64,000 nucleotides of DNA from Embleya hyalina (GTDB taxonomy: Bacteria > Actinomycetota > Actinomycetes > Streptomycetales > Streptomycetaceae). A model generated the notes under the pieces. It had not been told where the DNA came from, ran no database searches, and saw only the letters and a list, made by a program, of their open reading frames with translations. Where the stretch lies: NCBI RefSeq assembly GCF_003967355.1, contig NZ_BIFH01000014.1, positions 670,709-734,708 on the forward strand. The letters run 5' to 3'. Both the position numbers and the translations under genes were made by a program. Each line of letters begins with the position of its first letter. The first letter of the stretch is position 1. This document shows positions 17,774 to 26,841 of the stretch, in pieces.

Positions 17774-19275
17774 CCGTCCGGCGTGTGATGGGCATCGAAA
17801 CCGAGTATGGGATCTCCGTACCCGGACATCCGAACGCCAACGCGATGTTGACGTCTTCCCAGATCGTGAACGCGTACGCCGCAGCGATGCAGCGGGCCCG
17901 CCGGGCCCGCTGGGACTTCGAGGAGGAGAACCCGCTGCGCGACGCGCGCGGGTTCGACCTGGCGCGCGAGCTGGCCGACTCGAGCCAGCTGACCGACGAG
18001 GACGTCGGTCTGGCCAACGTCATCCTGACCAACGGCGCTCGGCTCTACGTCGACCACGCCCACCCGGAGTACAGCGCGCCCGAGACCACCAACCCGCGCG
18101 ACGCGGTGATCTGGGACAAGGCCGGCGAGCGGATCATGGCCGAGGCCGCCCGCCGGGCTGGCGAGCTGCCCGGCGGGCAACAGATCCTGCTCTACAAGAA
18201 CAACACCGACAACAAGGGCGCGTCCTACGGCACCCACGAGAACTACCTCATGCAGCGCGCCACGCCGTTCGCCGACATCGTCCGGCACCTGACCCCGTTC
18301 TTCGTCTCCCGGCAGGTGATCTGCGGCGCGGGCCGGGTGGGCATCGGTCAGGACGGCTCCACGCACGGCTTCCAGATCAGCCAGCGCGCGGACTACTTCG
18401 AGGTCGAGGTCGGCCTGGAGACCACCCTCAAGCGGCCGATCATCAACACCCGCGACGAACCGCACGCGGACGCGGAGAAGTACCGCCGCCTGCACGTGAT
18501 CATCGGCGACGCCAACCTGTCCGAGGTGTCCACCTACCTCAAGCTCGGCACCACCGCGCTGGTCCTGTCGATGATCGAGGACCGCTTCCTGGGCAACGAC
18601 CTGACCGTCGACCAGCCGGTGCGCACGCTGCACGAGGTGTCCCACGACCCGACCCTCAAGCAGCTGATCACGCTGCGCAGCGGCCGGAAGCTGACCGCGA
18701 TCCAGCTCCAGCTCGAATACCTCGAGTTGGCCCGGAAGTACGTCGAGAACCGGTTCGGCAAGGATGTCGACGCGGACACCACGGACGTGCTCGACCGCTG
18801 GGAGTCGGTGCTCGCCCGCCTGGAGACCGATCCGATGTCGCTGGCGCGCGAGCTGGACTGGGTGGCCAAGCTCCGACTCCTGGAGGGCTACCGACAGCGG
18901 GACGCCCTCGACTGGGACGCGCCGAGGCTGCACCTGGTCGACCTCCAGTACGCCGACGTACGGCCCGACAAGGGGCTGTACAACAAGCTGGAGGACCGCT
19001 TCGAGCGGATCGCCGGCGAGGCCGAGGTGCAGCGCGCGGTGCATCTGCCGCCGGAGGACACCAGGGCCTACTTCCGCGGCCGGTGTCTGGAGCAGTACGC
19101 CGACGAGGTCGCGGCGGCCTCGTGGGACTCGGTGATCTTCGACGTCGCCGGTCACGACTCGCTCCAGCGGGTGCCCACCCTGGAGCCGCTGCGCGGGACG
19201 AAGGCCCACGTGAAGGACCTGCTCGACCGCTGTCGCACCGCCGAGGATCTGGTCCGCGCGCTCACGGGTGGGTGA
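17770..19275 (+). CDS. dop: Depupylase / Pup deamidase Dop
   Basis: A 501-residue enzyme of the glutamine-synthetase-like Dop/PafA family. It hydrolyses the isopeptide bond between Pup and its targets, and in organisms whose Pup ends in Gln it also deamidates that residue. The start [20 protein letters not shown] is the family N-terminus with the ATP/metal-binding ETEYG. Other family segments are [32 protein letters not shown] and [17 protein letters not shown]. Lys-rich and acidic C-terminal stretches close the protein. It is homologous to PafA in this window. The ATG at 17770 overlaps the stop of a 24-codon upstream frame. A hairpin at 19359-19386 follows the gene. Confidence 0.96.
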   Translation: MTVRRVMGIETEYGISVPGHPNANAMLTSSQIVNAYAAAMQRARRARWDFEEENPLRDARGFDLARELADSSQLTDEDVGLANVILTNGARLYVDHAHPEYSAPETTNPRDAVIWDKAGERIMAEAARRAGELPGGQQILLYKNNTDNKGASYGTHENYLMQRATPFADIVRHLTPFFVSRQVICGAGRVGIGQDGSTHGFQISQRADYFEVEVGLETTLKRPIINTRDEPHADAEKYRRLHVIIGDANLSEVSTYLKLGTTALVLSMIEDRFLGNDLTVDQPVRTLHEVSHDPTLKQLITLRSGRKLTAIQLQLEYLELARKYVENRFGKDVDADTTDVLDRWESVLARLETDPMSLARELDWVAKLRLLEGYRQRDALDWDAPRLHLVDLQYADVRPDKGLYNKLEDRFERIAGEAEVQRAVHLPPEDTRAYFRGRCLEQYADEVAAASWDSVIFDVAGHDSLQRVPTLEPLRGTKAHVKDLLDRCRTAEDLVRALTGG

Positions 19276-19324
19276 CCTCGCCCGTTCGCGGGAACAAAGC
19301 GAACGGACGGATAAATCGCGTTCC

Positions 19325-19350
19325 GGAACACCGGGCATCCGACACTCGTT
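19325..19350 (+). promoter_or_regulatory. Candidate SigR-type promoter upstream of pup
   Basis: GGAAC (19325-19329) and GTT (19348-19350) are separated by exactly 18 bases. This fits the GGAAY-N18/19-GTT pattern of SigR, the actinobacterial disulfide-stress sigma factor. Transcription would begin near 19356, directly before the hairpin at 19359-19386. The short motif can occur by chance. Confidence 0.35.
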
Positions 19351-19358
19351 GGCACTTA

Positions 19359-19386
19359 CACCCCCGATCCTTCGGGATCGGGGGTG
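19359..19386. terminator. Perfect 12-bp hairpin with TTCG loop between dop and pup
   Basis: CACCCCCGATCC (19359-19370) pairs perfectly with GGATCGGGGGTG (19375-19386) across a TTCG tetraloop. It may end the dop transcript, or, if transcription starts at the SigR-like site just upstream, form a stabilising 5' stem-loop on the pup mRNA. There is no T-run. Confidence 0.75.
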
Positions 19387-19450
19387 TGGATCCTCCGGGG
19401 AATGGATAAGCACCGGTTCAAGGAAATGATCTCAAGGTGGGGTGAGTGAC

Positions 19451-19660
19451 ATGGCCACTAAGGACAGCGGCGGTCAACAGCGCGCGACAAAGCGCTCGGA
19501 AGAGGTCGAGGAGACCACCGCCGAAGCCCAGTCGGACGTGCAGGAACGGCACGAGAAGTTGACGGACGACGTCGACGCGGTATTGGACGAAATTGACGAG
19601 GTGCTAGAGGAGAATGCCGAGGAATTCGTGCGTGGATTTGTCCAAAAGGGTGGTGAATAG
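19451..19660 (+). CDS. pup: Prokaryotic ubiquitin-like protein Pup
   Basis: A 69-residue, mostly disordered modifier that PafA ligates to lysines of target proteins for proteasomal degradation. The N-terminus MATKDSGGQQRATKRSEE is the part that engages the ATPase. The helix-forming region is DDVDAVLDEIDEVLEENAEE, which binds the Arc coiled coil. The tail is FVQKGGE. The last codon is GAA (Glu), so Pup is encoded in its ligation-ready form and would not need deamidation by Dop; M. tuberculosis Pup ends in Gln. The ATG at 19451 matches homologues; an in-frame GTG at 19442 would add three residues. A/T-ending codons are more frequent here than in the neighbours. The HNH gene starts six bases after the stop. 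Confidence 0.96.
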   Translation: MATKDSGGQQRATKRSEEVEETTAEAQSDVQERHEKLTDDVDAVLDEIDEVLEENAEEFVRGFVQKGGE

Positions 19661-19666
19661 GGGTAA

Positions 19667-20272
19667 ATGTCCGATTTGAGATCGGGCAAGAATTGCCCTG
19701 ATTGCAAGGAGTGGAAACCCGTCCGGGACTTCGGATCCAACGTGAAGAGCCCGGACGGGCTTTCATTCTATTGCCTTGGGTGTAATCGGCGGCGTAATTC
19801 GGCGTCCTACCGCGCACGGCGGGAGCGTGCCGGATTCAAGGTGCGGCCCAGAGTGGACGTGCCGGACGGACATAAGCGCTGCCCGAAATGTGAAGAGATC
19901 AAGCCGCATTCCGAATGGCATAAAAGTTCACGGCAATGGGACGGTTTGACGGCGGCCTGTAAGGCCTGTCGTAAGGTCGAGGGTCGCGCCGGGCATCTCA
20001 AGCGTAAATATGGCATGACCGAGGCGGATTATCGGGCCATGCTCGCCGACCAAATGGGCGTATGTCCGATCTGTCAGTCCACCAGGCCCGAGCACGTCGA
20101 TCATGATCACGAAACCGGTAGGGTCCGAGCCGTACTCTGCTTCAACTGCAATGCCGCACTGGGCATGTTCAAGGATCGACCCGACGCGTTGCGCCGGGCC
20201 GCAACCTATGTGGAAGGGATCGTGTGGAAGCCAACACTCGTGGCACCGGGCGTCTACCGGCTGCCTTCCTGA
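19667..20272 (+). CDS. Endonuclease VII-like HNH nuclease within the proteasome operon
   Basis: A 201-residue protein with three cysteine/zinc modules. CPDC with CLGC (about residues 10-40) and CPKC with CKAC (about 68-105) are tandem zinc knuckles. The C-terminal recombination-endonuclease-VII fold has CPIC, then [20 protein letters not shown] with catalytic-type histidines. T4 endonuclease VII resolves branched DNA; whether this protein does is not known. It starts six bases after pup and runs 49 bases into prcB in another frame, so it is translationally tied to the proteasome genes. Base composition is visibly lower in GC than its neighbours, with codons such as CGT, AAA and TAT. I recall the same gene between pup and prcB in other Streptomyces, so it is a long-term resident rather than a recent insertion. 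Confidence 0.9.
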   Translation: MSDLRSGKNCPDCKEWKPVRDFGSNVKSPDGLSFYCLGCNRRRNSASYRARRERAGFKVRPRVDVPDGHKRCPKCEEIKPHSEWHKSSRQWDGLTAACKACRKVEGRAGHLKRKYGMTEADYRAMLADQMGVCPICQSTRPEHVDHDHETGRVRAVLCFNCNAALGMFKDRPDALRRAATYVEGIVWKPTLVAPGVYRLPS

Positions 20273-21069
20273 CCCCCGGGTCGTCCTCGTTCGCCGAATT
20301 CCTCGACGCGTATCGGCCCGAGCTGCTGCCCGCGCGCAGGACGCCGCCGCTGCAGCCCGTGACGATCGAGGCGCCGCACGGTACGACGATCGTGACCGCG
20401 ACGTTCGAGGGCGGCGTGGTGATGGCCGGCGACCGGCGGGCCACGATGGGGAACCTGATCGCACAGCGGGACATCGAGAAGGTGTTCCCGGCCGACGAGT
20501 ACTCGGTCGTGGGCATCGCCGGCACCGCCGGCCTCGCGGTCGAGATGGTCCGGCTGTTCCAGGTCGAACTCGAGCACTACGAGAAGATCGAGGGCACCAC
20601 GCTCTCGCTGGAGGGCAAGGCCAACCGGCTGTCGCAGATGATCCGCGGCAACCTCGGCATGGCCATGCAGGGCCTCGCGGTGGTTCCGCTGTTCGCCGGC
20701 TTCGACGTGGACGGCGGGGTCGGGCGGATCTTCAGCTACGACGTCACCGGCGGTCGGTCGGAGGAGCACGGCTTCCACGCGGTGGGTTCGGGCTCGCTGT
20801 TCGCCCGGGGCGCGCTGAAGAAGCTGTACCGCTCCGATCTGGACGCCGACGGCATCGTGCAGGTGTGCATCCAGGCGCTCTACGACGCGGCCGACGACGA
20901 CTCCGCCACCGGTGGTCCCGACCTGACCCGACGGATCTTCCCGGTGGTCACCCTGGTGACCGAGGACGGCATCCGCCGGCTCTCGTCCGACGAGGTCGGT
21001 GCCATCGTCCGGACCGTGGTGAACGCCCGCATGGACGCGCCCGACGGCCCGACCGCCCCGCTGACCTGA
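20224..21069 (+). CDS. prcB: 20S proteasome beta subunit PrcB
   Basis: A 281-residue precursor of the catalytic subunit of the proteasome core. The 53-residue propeptide starts [20 protein letters not shown] and ends EAPHG. Self-cleavage before Thr54 exposes the N-terminal nucleophile in [20 protein letters not shown]. The mature protein carries the supporting Asp and Lys of the Ntn-hydrolase fold, and [14 protein letters not shown] is conserved. The GTG at 20224 lies inside the end of the HNH gene, but the propeptide matches streptomycete PrcB from its first residue, so this start and the 49-base overlap are probably real. prcA follows after 64 bases. Confidence 0.96.
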   Translation: MEANTRGTGRLPAAFLTPGSSSFAEFLDAYRPELLPARRTPPLQPVTIEAPHGTTIVTATFEGGVVMAGDRRATMGNLIAQRDIEKVFPADEYSVVGIAGTAGLAVEMVRLFQVELEHYEKIEGTTLSLEGKANRLSQMIRGNLGMAMQGLAVVPLFAGFDVDGGVGRIFSYDVTGGRSEEHGFHAVGSGSLFARGALKKLYRSDLDADGIVQVCIQALYDAADDDSATGGPDLTRRIFPVVTLVTEDGIRRLSSDEVGAIVRTVVNARMDAPDGPTAPLT

Positions 21070-21133
21070 CGTCGATGTCGACGACCCCACCAGCCGACCC
21101 TTCGCGACCGGCTTCGACGAAAAGGACTCCACG

Positions 21134-21910
21134 GTGACGACGCCCTTCTATGTGTCGCCGCAGCAGGCCATGGCGGACCGGGCCGACTATGCCCGCAAGG
21201 GCATCGCCCGGGGCCGCAGCGTGGTCGTGCTGACCTACGCGGACGGCATCCTGTTCGTGGCGGAGAACTACTCTCGCGCCCTGCACAAGATCAGTGAGAT
21301 CTACGACCGCATCGCGTTCGCCGCGGTGGGCAAGTACAACGAGTTCGAGAACCTGCGGATCGGCGGTGTGCGCTACGCCGACATCCGCGGCTACTCGTAC
21401 GCGCGCAACGACGTCACCGCCCGCGGCCTGGCGAACGTGTACGCGCAGACGCTGGGCACGATCTTCTCCAGCGGGGGGGAGAAGCCCTACGAGGTGGAGC
21501 TGATCGTCGCCGAGGTGGGCGCCGCGCCCGAGGACGACCAGATCTATCGGCTCACCTACGACGGTTCGGTCGCCGACGAGCACAACTACGTGGCGATGGG
21601 CGGCAACGTCGAGCAGATCACCGACCAGCTCAAGCGCCGGCACCGCGAGGGGCTGTCGCTGGAGGACGCGCTCAAGGTGGCGGTCGACGCCCTCTCGCGC
21701 GACGGTGTCGGCGAGAAGCGCTCCATCACGGCCTCGCAGTTGGAGGTCGCGACGCTGGATCGCACCAGGCCGCAGCAGCGCAAGTTCAAGCGTCTGGTGG
21801 GCGGTCAGCTGACCCGCCTGCTCGGCGAGGCCGAGTCGGCCGGCGAGGCGGCGGAGGAGGGGGCGGCCGAGGCCGCTCCGGGGACCGCTCCCGAGGCCGG
21901 CGAGGAGTAG
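21134..21910 (+). CDS. prcA: 20S proteasome alpha subunit PrcA
   Basis: A 258-residue subunit that forms the gated outer rings of the proteasome and contacts the ARC tails. The N-terminus [20 protein letters not shown] is the gating segment. [20 protein letters not shown] and [20 protein letters not shown] are typical alpha-subunit sequence. There is no catalytic threonine. The C-terminal 35 residues are acidic and low-complexity ([18 protein letters not shown]). The GTG at 21134 lies a short distance after GGACTCC, with a weak ribosome site, consistent with coupling to prcB. A strong hairpin at 21961-21993 ends the operon and separates it from the convergent LacI gene. Confidence 0.96.
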   Translation: MTTPFYVSPQQAMADRADYARKGIARGRSVVVLTYADGILFVAENYSRALHKISEIYDRIAFAAVGKYNEFENLRIGGVRYADIRGYSYARNDVTARGLANVYAQTLGTIFSSGGEKPYEVELIVAEVGAAPEDDQIYRLTYDGSVADEHNYVAMGGNVEQITDQLKRRHREGLSLEDALKVAVDALSRDGVGEKRSITASQLEVATLDRTRPQQRKFKRLVGGQLTRLLGEAESAGEAAEEGAAEAAPGTAPEAGEE

Positions 21911-21960
21911 GTCCGCGGGCTTTCCCGCCCCGGGCGCCCCGTCCGTCCGGATCCCGTCAC

Positions 21961-21993
21961 AGGGCCCGTACACCGCCTCGGTGTGCGGGCCCT
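21961..21993. terminator. Bidirectional hairpin terminator (prcA / lacI)
   Basis: AGGGCCCGTACAC (21961-21973) pairs with GTGTGCGGGCCCT (21981-21993), with one wobble and a seven-base loop. Its arms are nearly the same as those of the hairpin after pheT at 56945-56979. It sits between two convergent genes. Confidence 0.85.
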
Positions 21994-22019
21994 GACGCGT
22001 GTGGGCGGCGCCGGCGGGG

Positions 22020-23042
22020 TCAGGCCGGCGTCGGGGGCGCGGTGGAACCGCGGATCACCAGTTCGCCGGGCAGGACCACGTCCGGGCCCGCGTCGCCGGT
22101 GTCGAGCAGGTCCAGGAGCGCGGTCATGCCGCGGGCGCCCAGTTCGACGGCGGGCAGCCGGAAAGTGGTCAGTTCGGGCTCGACCACGCGCGCGTAGCGC
22201 ATGTCGTCGAAGCCGGTGACGGACAGGTCGTCGGGCACCCGCAGGCCCAGCGCGCGGGCGGCCTTGTAGGCGCCGGCCGCCTGGAGGTCGTCGTCGCAGA
22301 GCAGCGCGGTGGGTCGGGCGGGCGCGGCGAGCAGGCTCAGCGCCGCCTCGCGCCCGCCGTCCAGGGTCAGCGGGGCGCACGCCTCGGCGACCACCTCGGC
22401 GGGGCCGAGCGCGGCGCGGAAGGCCGCGTCGCGGGCCTCGAACGTCCAGGTCCGCACGGTGGAGCGCAGCCGGGCCACACGCCGGTGGCCGAGGCCGACC
22501 ACGTACTCCGCGATCGTGCGCATGCCCTCGGCGACGTCGTGGTTGACCGTCGGCACGCCGTGTCCGGGTTCGCTGTCGAGCATGACCAGGGGCAGGTGGC
22601 CGGTGCCGGGTCCGGCGGAGCGCAGCACGTCGAGCGGTTCGGCGGCCATCGAGGAGGCGAGCACGCCGTCGATGGCGGCCGGGGAGAAGGCGTTGGGGGC
22701 CAGGTCGGCGCCGTCGAGGGTGGGGTAGACGACGACGCCGAAGTCGCGCTCGGCCGCCACCCGGGCGGCGCCGCTGTGCACGGCGCCGAAGAACGGCGAG
22801 GTGAGGACCGGTACGACGAGCATCACCGTGCGGGTTCGGCCCAGGCGCAGCGACCGTGCCGAGGTGTTGGGTCGGTAGCCGAGGGCCGCGGCCGCGTCGC
22901 GCACGGTCTCGACGGTGGCGGGGGAGACCCGGCCGCGCCATTTGCCGGCGAGGACTAGGGACACGGTGGACTGCGACACGCCGGCGTGTCGGGCGACGTC
23001 CTTGCTGGTCGGGCGACCGGCGGGGGGCGGGGGCGACGGCAC
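22020..23042 (-). CDS. LacI-family transcriptional regulator
   Basis: A 340-residue DNA-binding repressor. The LacI helix-turn-helix is GRPTSKDVARHAGVSQSTVS followed by LVLAGKWRGRVSPATVETV (about residues 9-50), and the hinge helix is YRPNTSARSLRLGR. The periplasmic-binding-protein-like effector domain runs from about 65 to 335 and includes DGVLASSMAAEP and SVTGFDDMRYARVVEPELTT. The effector is probably a sugar or related small molecule. It is transcribed divergently from an MFS transporter gene. A perfect 16-bp palindrome lies between them just upstream of the transporter, so regulation of the transporter and perhaps of itself is likely. The GTG at 23042 is the best start. Confidence 0.93.
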   Translation of the reverse strand: MPSPPPPAGRPTSKDVARHAGVSQSTVSLVLAGKWRGRVSPATVETVRDAAAALGYRPNTSARSLRLGRTRTVMLVVPVLTSPFFGAVHSGAARVAAERDFGVVVYPTLDGADLAPNAFSPAAIDGVLASSMAAEPLDVLRSAGPGTGHLPLVMLDSEPGHGVPTVNHDVAEGMRTIAEYVVGLGHRRVARLRSTVRTWTFEARDAAFRAALGPAEVVAEACAPLTLDGGREAALSLLAAPARPTALLCDDDLQAAGAYKAARALGLRVPDDLSVTGFDDMRYARVVEPELTTFRLPAVELGARGMTALLDLLDTGDAGPDVVLPGELVIRGSTAPPTPA

Positions 23043-23155
23043 GGTGACCTCGGGCGGCGGAGTCGGGGCGGGGTGGCGGGGTGGGGTGGTGGGGCGGGTC
23101 CAGCCTAGAACGCGCTTGCCATACGGCCGAGCGGGCGGGCACAGTGACAGGGGAT

Positions 23156-23171
23156 AGTCATACGTATGACT
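23156..23171. promoter_or_regulatory. 16-bp palindromic operator (LacI-type)
   Basis: AGTCATACGTATGACT is a perfect 16-bp palindrome with a central CG, the size and centre of classical LacI/PurR-family operators. It lies five bases upstream of the MFS start and 114 bases from the divergent LacI-family start, and probably blocks the transporter promoter. Confidence 0.7.
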
Positions 23172-23176
23172 TAGGG

Positions 23177-24451
23177 ATGAGCGGACGTGTCGGGTGCGGC
23201 ACGGGAGGGCGGTATCCGCCGATGCGGACCTATCTGGAGCTGCTGCGCGTGCCCTACGCGGGGCGGCTGCTCGGCGGGACCCTGTTCGGGCGACTGCCCA
23301 ACGGGATGGGCGCGTTGGCGGTGTTGCTGCTGGTGCGCGCGGACGGCGGCGGCTACGGCCTGGCGGGCGCGTTGTCCGCGGTGTACGGGCTGGCCAGCGC
23401 GGCGGGGCAGCCGGTGCTCGGGCGGTGGATGGACCGGCGCGGGCAGACCGGGGTGTTGATCGGTTCGGCGACGGTGTCCGCGCTGGCCTACGCGGTGTTC
23501 GCGCTGGTGGGCGCCCGTCCGCTGCCGGTGGCGGTGGCGGCGGTCCTGGTGGCGGGCTTCACCACGCCGCCGCTGGAGGCCGGGCTGCGGGCGCTGTGGC
23601 CCTCGGTGCTCACCCCCGAGCGGGTGCAGGCCGCCTACGCGCTGGACGCCGCCGCCCAGGAGGTGCTGTTCACCGTGGGGCCGCTGATCGTGGTGGTGGT
23701 CGTACAGCTGGGCTCGGCGCAGCTGGCCGTGCTCTTGACCGGATTGGTCGGGGTCGCGGGCACGCTGATCGTGGCCACCTCCCACCCGTCGCGGGTCTGG
23801 CGCGGCGAGCCGCACACGCCGCACTGGGCCGGGGCGCTGCGTTCGCCCGGCCTGCGCGTGGTGTTGCCGGCCTTCACGCTGGCCGGGATCGCGCTGGGCG
23901 TGCTGAGCGTGGCGGCGGTGGCGTACGCCGACCGTGAGGGCTCGGACGCGCTGTCGGGGGTGTTCCTGGCGGCGATGTCGTTCGGCGCGCTCCTGGGCGG
24001 CCTCGTGCACGGGGTACGGGCCTGGCGTACCCCGCCGGCCCGCCGGCTGTTGTGGTTCATGGCGTGGCTGACGCTGTGTTACCTGCCGCTGATCGTGGTG
24101 CCGGGGCCGTGGCTGATGATGCCGTTGGCGGTGTTGTCGGGGGTGTTCCTGGCGCCGGCGATCGCGTGCGTGTTCACGTTGATCGACGAGTTGGCGCCGC
24201 GGGGCACGGTGACCGAGGCGTTCGCGTGGCTGGTGGCCGCGATGGGCGCGGGCGCGGCGGTGGGCATGGCGCTGGCCGGCTGGGCCGGCGAAGTGGCCGG
24301 CGCGCGGGGTGCCTTCGCGGTCGCGGGGGTCGGGGCGGGGCTCGGATTGCTGGTATTGCTGGCCGGTCGGGGCCGGCTGATCTCAAACGTGATCCAGCTT
24401 GTGGAAACCGCCGACCCCGAGTTGTCCCGGAACGGCGCGTCGTCGGCGTAA
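23177..24451 (+). CDS. MFS transporter
   Basis: A 424-residue inner-membrane transporter with about 12 hydrophobic segments. The inter-segment motif GRWMDRRGQTGVLIGSATV is the A-like loop 2-3 signature of the major facilitator superfamily. The protein is dominated by stretches such as PLIVVVVVQLGSAQLAVLLT and WLMMPLAVLSGVFLAPAIAC. Drug or sugar export is plausible, but the substrate is unknown. The start could be ATG 23177 or ATG 23222 (MRTYLELLRVPYAG), which aligns better with the first hydrophobic segment; I give the longer form. The operator at 23156 would control it. Its stop codon is part of the -10 box of pafA. Confidence 0.87.
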   Translation: MSGRVGCGTGGRYPPMRTYLELLRVPYAGRLLGGTLFGRLPNGMGALAVLLLVRADGGGYGLAGALSAVYGLASAAGQPVLGRWMDRRGQTGVLIGSATVSALAYAVFALVGARPLPVAVAAVLVAGFTTPPLEAGLRALWPSVLTPERVQAAYALDAAAQEVLFTVGPLIVVVVVQLGSAQLAVLLTGLVGVAGTLIVATSHPSRVWRGEPHTPHWAGALRSPGLRVVLPAFTLAGIALGVLSVAAVAYADREGSDALSGVFLAAMSFGALLGGLVHGVRAWRTPPARRLLWFMAWLTLCYLPLIVVPGPWLMMPLAVLSGVFLAPAIACVFTLIDELAPRGTVTEAFAWLVAAMGAGAAVGMALAGWAGEVAGARGAFAVAGVGAGLGLLVLLAGRGRLISNVIQLVETADPELSRNGASSA

Positions 24452-24454
24452 TGT
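24449..24454 (+). promoter_or_regulatory. -10 box of leaderless pafA
   Basis: TAATGT lies six bases before the pafA ATG and includes the TAA stop codon of the MFS gene. No ribosome binding site is present. Confidence 0.6.
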
Positions 24455-24460
24455 TGCTGC

Positions 24461-25822
24461 ATGGACCGCCGCATCTTCGGGCTGGAGAACGAGTACGGCG
24501 TCACCTGTACGTTCCGGGGGCAGCGCAGGCTCTCCCCGGACGAGGTGGCGCGGTACCTCTTCCGCCGAGTCGTTTCGTGGGGCCGAAGCAGCAATGTCTT
24601 CCTACGCAATGGGGCCCGGCTGTATCTGGACGTGGGCAGCCACCCCGAATACGCGACGCCCGAGTGCGACTCGGTGCCGGAACTTGTCGTGCACGACAAG
24701 GCCGGTGAGCGCATTCTCGAGGGTCTTCTCGTCGACGCCGAACGGCGGCTGCACGAAGAGGGCATCGCGGGTGACGTGTATCTCTTCAAGAACAACACCG
24801 ATTCCGCCGGCAACTCCTACGGTTGCCACGAGAACTATTGTGTGGCGCGGCACGGGGAATTCTCCCGGCTCGCCGACGTGCTCATCCCGTTCCTGGTGAC
24901 CCGTCAGATGTTGTGCGGCGCGGGCAAGGTGCTCCAGACGCCGCGCGGTGCGGTGTACTGCGTGAGTCAGCGCGCCGAACACATTTGGGAGGGCGTCAGT
25001 TCCGCCACGACCCGTTCCCGTCCGATAATCAACACGCGCGACGAACCGCATGCCGACGCCGAGCGCTATCGGCGACTGCATGTCATCGTCGGCGACTCCA
25101 ACATGGCCGAGCCCACCACGCTGCTCAAGGTCGGCTCGACCGACCTGGTGCTGCGGATGATCGAGGCCGGGATCGTCATGCGCGACCTGACCCTGGAGAA
25201 CCCGATCCGGGCGATCCGCGAGGTCAGCCACGACATGACCGGCTCGCGCAAGGTGCGGCTGGCCAACGGCCGCGAGGCCAGCGCGTTGGACATCCAGCGC
25301 GAATACCTGACCAAGGCGCAGGAGTTCGCCGATCGCCGGGGCATCCGCACCGGCACGGTCGAGAAGGTGCTCGATCTGTGGGAGCGCACCCTCGAGGCGA
25401 TCGACTCCGGCAATCTCGATCTGGTCGGGCGCGAGATCGACTGGGTGATCAAGTATCAGCTGATCGAGCGCTACCGGGCCAAGCACAACCTGCCCATGTC
25501 CTCGCCGCGGGTGGCGCAGATAGACCTCGCCTACCACGACATCCATCGGCGCCGAGGGCTCTACTACCTGATGGAGCGACGCGGACAGGTCGATCGGATC
25601 GGCAACGACCTGAAGATCTTCGAGGCGAAGTCGTTGCCGCCGCAGACCACTCGGGCGCGGCTGCGCGGCGAGTTCATCAAGAAGGCCCAGGAGCAGCGGC
25701 GCGACTTCACCGTCGACTGGGTGCACCTCAAGCTCAACGACCAGGCGCAGCGCACCGTGCTGTGCAAGGACCCCTTCCGGTCGGTGGACGACCGCGTGGA
25801 GAAGTTGATCGCCAGCATGTGA
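24461..25822 (+). CDS. pafA: Pup-protein ligase PafA
   Basis: A 453-residue ligase that uses ATP to join the C-terminal glutamate of Pup to lysines of target proteins. It shares the glutamine-synthetase-like fold of Dop: [20 protein letters not shown] holds the nucleotide/metal-binding [39 protein letters not shown] and [18 protein letters not shown] match the equivalent Dop segments. The C-terminal domain (about 390-453) is the smaller PafA-type domain. The ATG at 24461 lacks a ribosome site and fits a leaderless start. It is separated from the prcBA genes by the LacI/MFS pair and is followed by a strong hairpin, so it is expressed on its own. Confidence 0.96.
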   Translation: MDRRIFGLENEYGVTCTFRGQRRLSPDEVARYLFRRVVSWGRSSNVFLRNGARLYLDVGSHPEYATPECDSVPELVVHDKAGERILEGLLVDAERRLHEEGIAGDVYLFKNNTDSAGNSYGCHENYCVARHGEFSRLADVLIPFLVTRQMLCGAGKVLQTPRGAVYCVSQRAEHIWEGVSSATTRSRPIINTRDEPHADAERYRRLHVIVGDSNMAEPTTLLKVGSTDLVLRMIEAGIVMRDLTLENPIRAIREVSHDMTGSRKVRLANGREASALDIQREYLTKAQEFADRRGIRTGTVEKVLDLWERTLEAIDSGNLDLVGREIDWVIKYQLIERYRAKHNLPMSSPRVAQIDLAYHDIHRRRGLYYLMERRGQVDRIGNDLKIFEAKSLPPQTTRARLRGEFIKKAQEQRRDFTVDWVHLKLNDQAQRTVLCKDPFRSVDDRVEKLIASM

Positions 25823-25866
25823 GCCGGCCGTCTCGACCCGCGCCGGCCGGCATGTGAGACGAGGCC

Positions 25867-25906
25867 GCCGCCCACCCCCTCCCGAGGTCGGGAGGCGGTG
25901 GGCGGC
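25867..25906. terminator. Hairpin terminator after pafA
   Basis: A 19-base left arm beginning GCCGCCCACC (25867-25885) pairs with 25888-25906, with one mismatch and a very short loop. One of the strongest hairpins in the window. Confidence 0.8.
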
Positions 25907-25921
25907 CGGCATGCTTGATCG

Positions 25922-26758
25922 ATGGTCGATACACCTGCATGGGACATCGCTCCGCCCGTCTTCGAGCTCGACGGGGTGGATGTGTGGGCGCACGGGCCCG
26001 CCGGGCGCACCGACATGCTCGTCGGCGTGGACTGGACGGTCCGCGAGGGCGAGCGCTGGGCGCTGCTGGGGCACAACGGCGCGGGCAAGAGCACGATCCT
26101 GGCGCTGGCGGGCGCGTTGCGCTTTCCGGGCAACGGCGCCGTGACGGTGCTGGGCAAGCGGCTGGGCAAGGTCGACGTGCGCGAGGTCCGGGCGCAGGTG
26201 GGCGCGGTCAACGCGGCGCTGCGGGTGCCGGAATACCTGACGGTGACCGACTACGTGCTCACCGGTGCGAGCGGCACGGTGCAGCCCCTGTACGGCAAGT
26301 ACGGGCCGGCCGAGCACGCCCGGGCGGCGGAGTTGATCGCGCTGCTCGGCCTGGAGCGGTTGGCGCGGCGCGAGATCGCGGTGTGTTCGCAGGGCGAGCG
26401 CGGCCGGGCCCGGATCGCCCGGGCGCTGATGCCCGATCCGAGGCTGCTGCTGCTCGACGAGCCGGCCAACGCGCTCGATCTGCCCAGCCGTGAGGAACTG
26501 CTCGAGGCGATCGACTCGCTGACGCGCGAGTATCCGCGGTTGACCCTGGTGATCGTGACCCACCACCTGGAGGAGTTGCCCACGGCGGTGTCCCACGCGC
26601 TGTTGCTGCGGCGCGGTGCGACGGTGGCCGCGGGGCCGGTGCGCGAGGTGATGACCGACGCCAACCTCAGCGAATGCTTCGGGATTCCGCTGACGGTGCG
26701 CGCCGAGGACGGGCGCTGGGCGGCGCGGCTGCGCCGGCCGGGTCGCGAAGTCGCCTGA
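25922..26758 (+). CDS. Orphan ABC transporter ATP-binding protein
   Basis: A 278-residue ATPase. Walker A is GHNGAGKST, the signature region is CSQGERGRARIARAL, Walker B is LLLLDEPANALD, and the switch histidine is in VIVTHHLEELP. The signature is SQGE rather than the usual SGGQ. No membrane component or binding protein is encoded next to it, so it may pair with a permease elsewhere or act in a non-transport role. The signature and single nucleotide-binding domain resemble the ModF/YlmA-like stand-alone group. The ATG at 25922 is the first in-frame start after the hairpin, with only weak start signals. Confidence 0.85.
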   Translation: MVDTPAWDIAPPVFELDGVDVWAHGPAGRTDMLVGVDWTVREGERWALLGHNGAGKSTILALAGALRFPGNGAVTVLGKRLGKVDVREVRAQVGAVNAALRVPEYLTVTDYVLTGASGTVQPLYGKYGPAEHARAAELIALLGLERLARREIAVCSQGERGRARIARALMPDPRLLLLDEPANALDLPSREELLEAIDSLTREYPRLTLVIVTHHLEELPTAVSHALLLRRGATVAAGPVREVMTDANLSECFGIPLTVRAEDGRWAARLRRPGREVA

Positions 26759-26841
26759 ACGCGATTGTCGTCTTCACGTCGCCCTCACATCGGGACCCCA
26801 TAGAGTGTCCCGGTCCTTGTCCATCTCAGCAGAGGAACATC

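Noticed and set aside
19667-20272. Prophage or mobile-element remnant, because of the endonuclease VII-like domain
   Set aside because: No integrase, attachment repeats or other phage genes are nearby, and the gene is integrated between pup and prcB with overlap.
23081-23176. Longer N-terminus for the MFS transporter
   Set aside because: It would place the operator palindrome inside the coding region and gives a non-family-like sequence.
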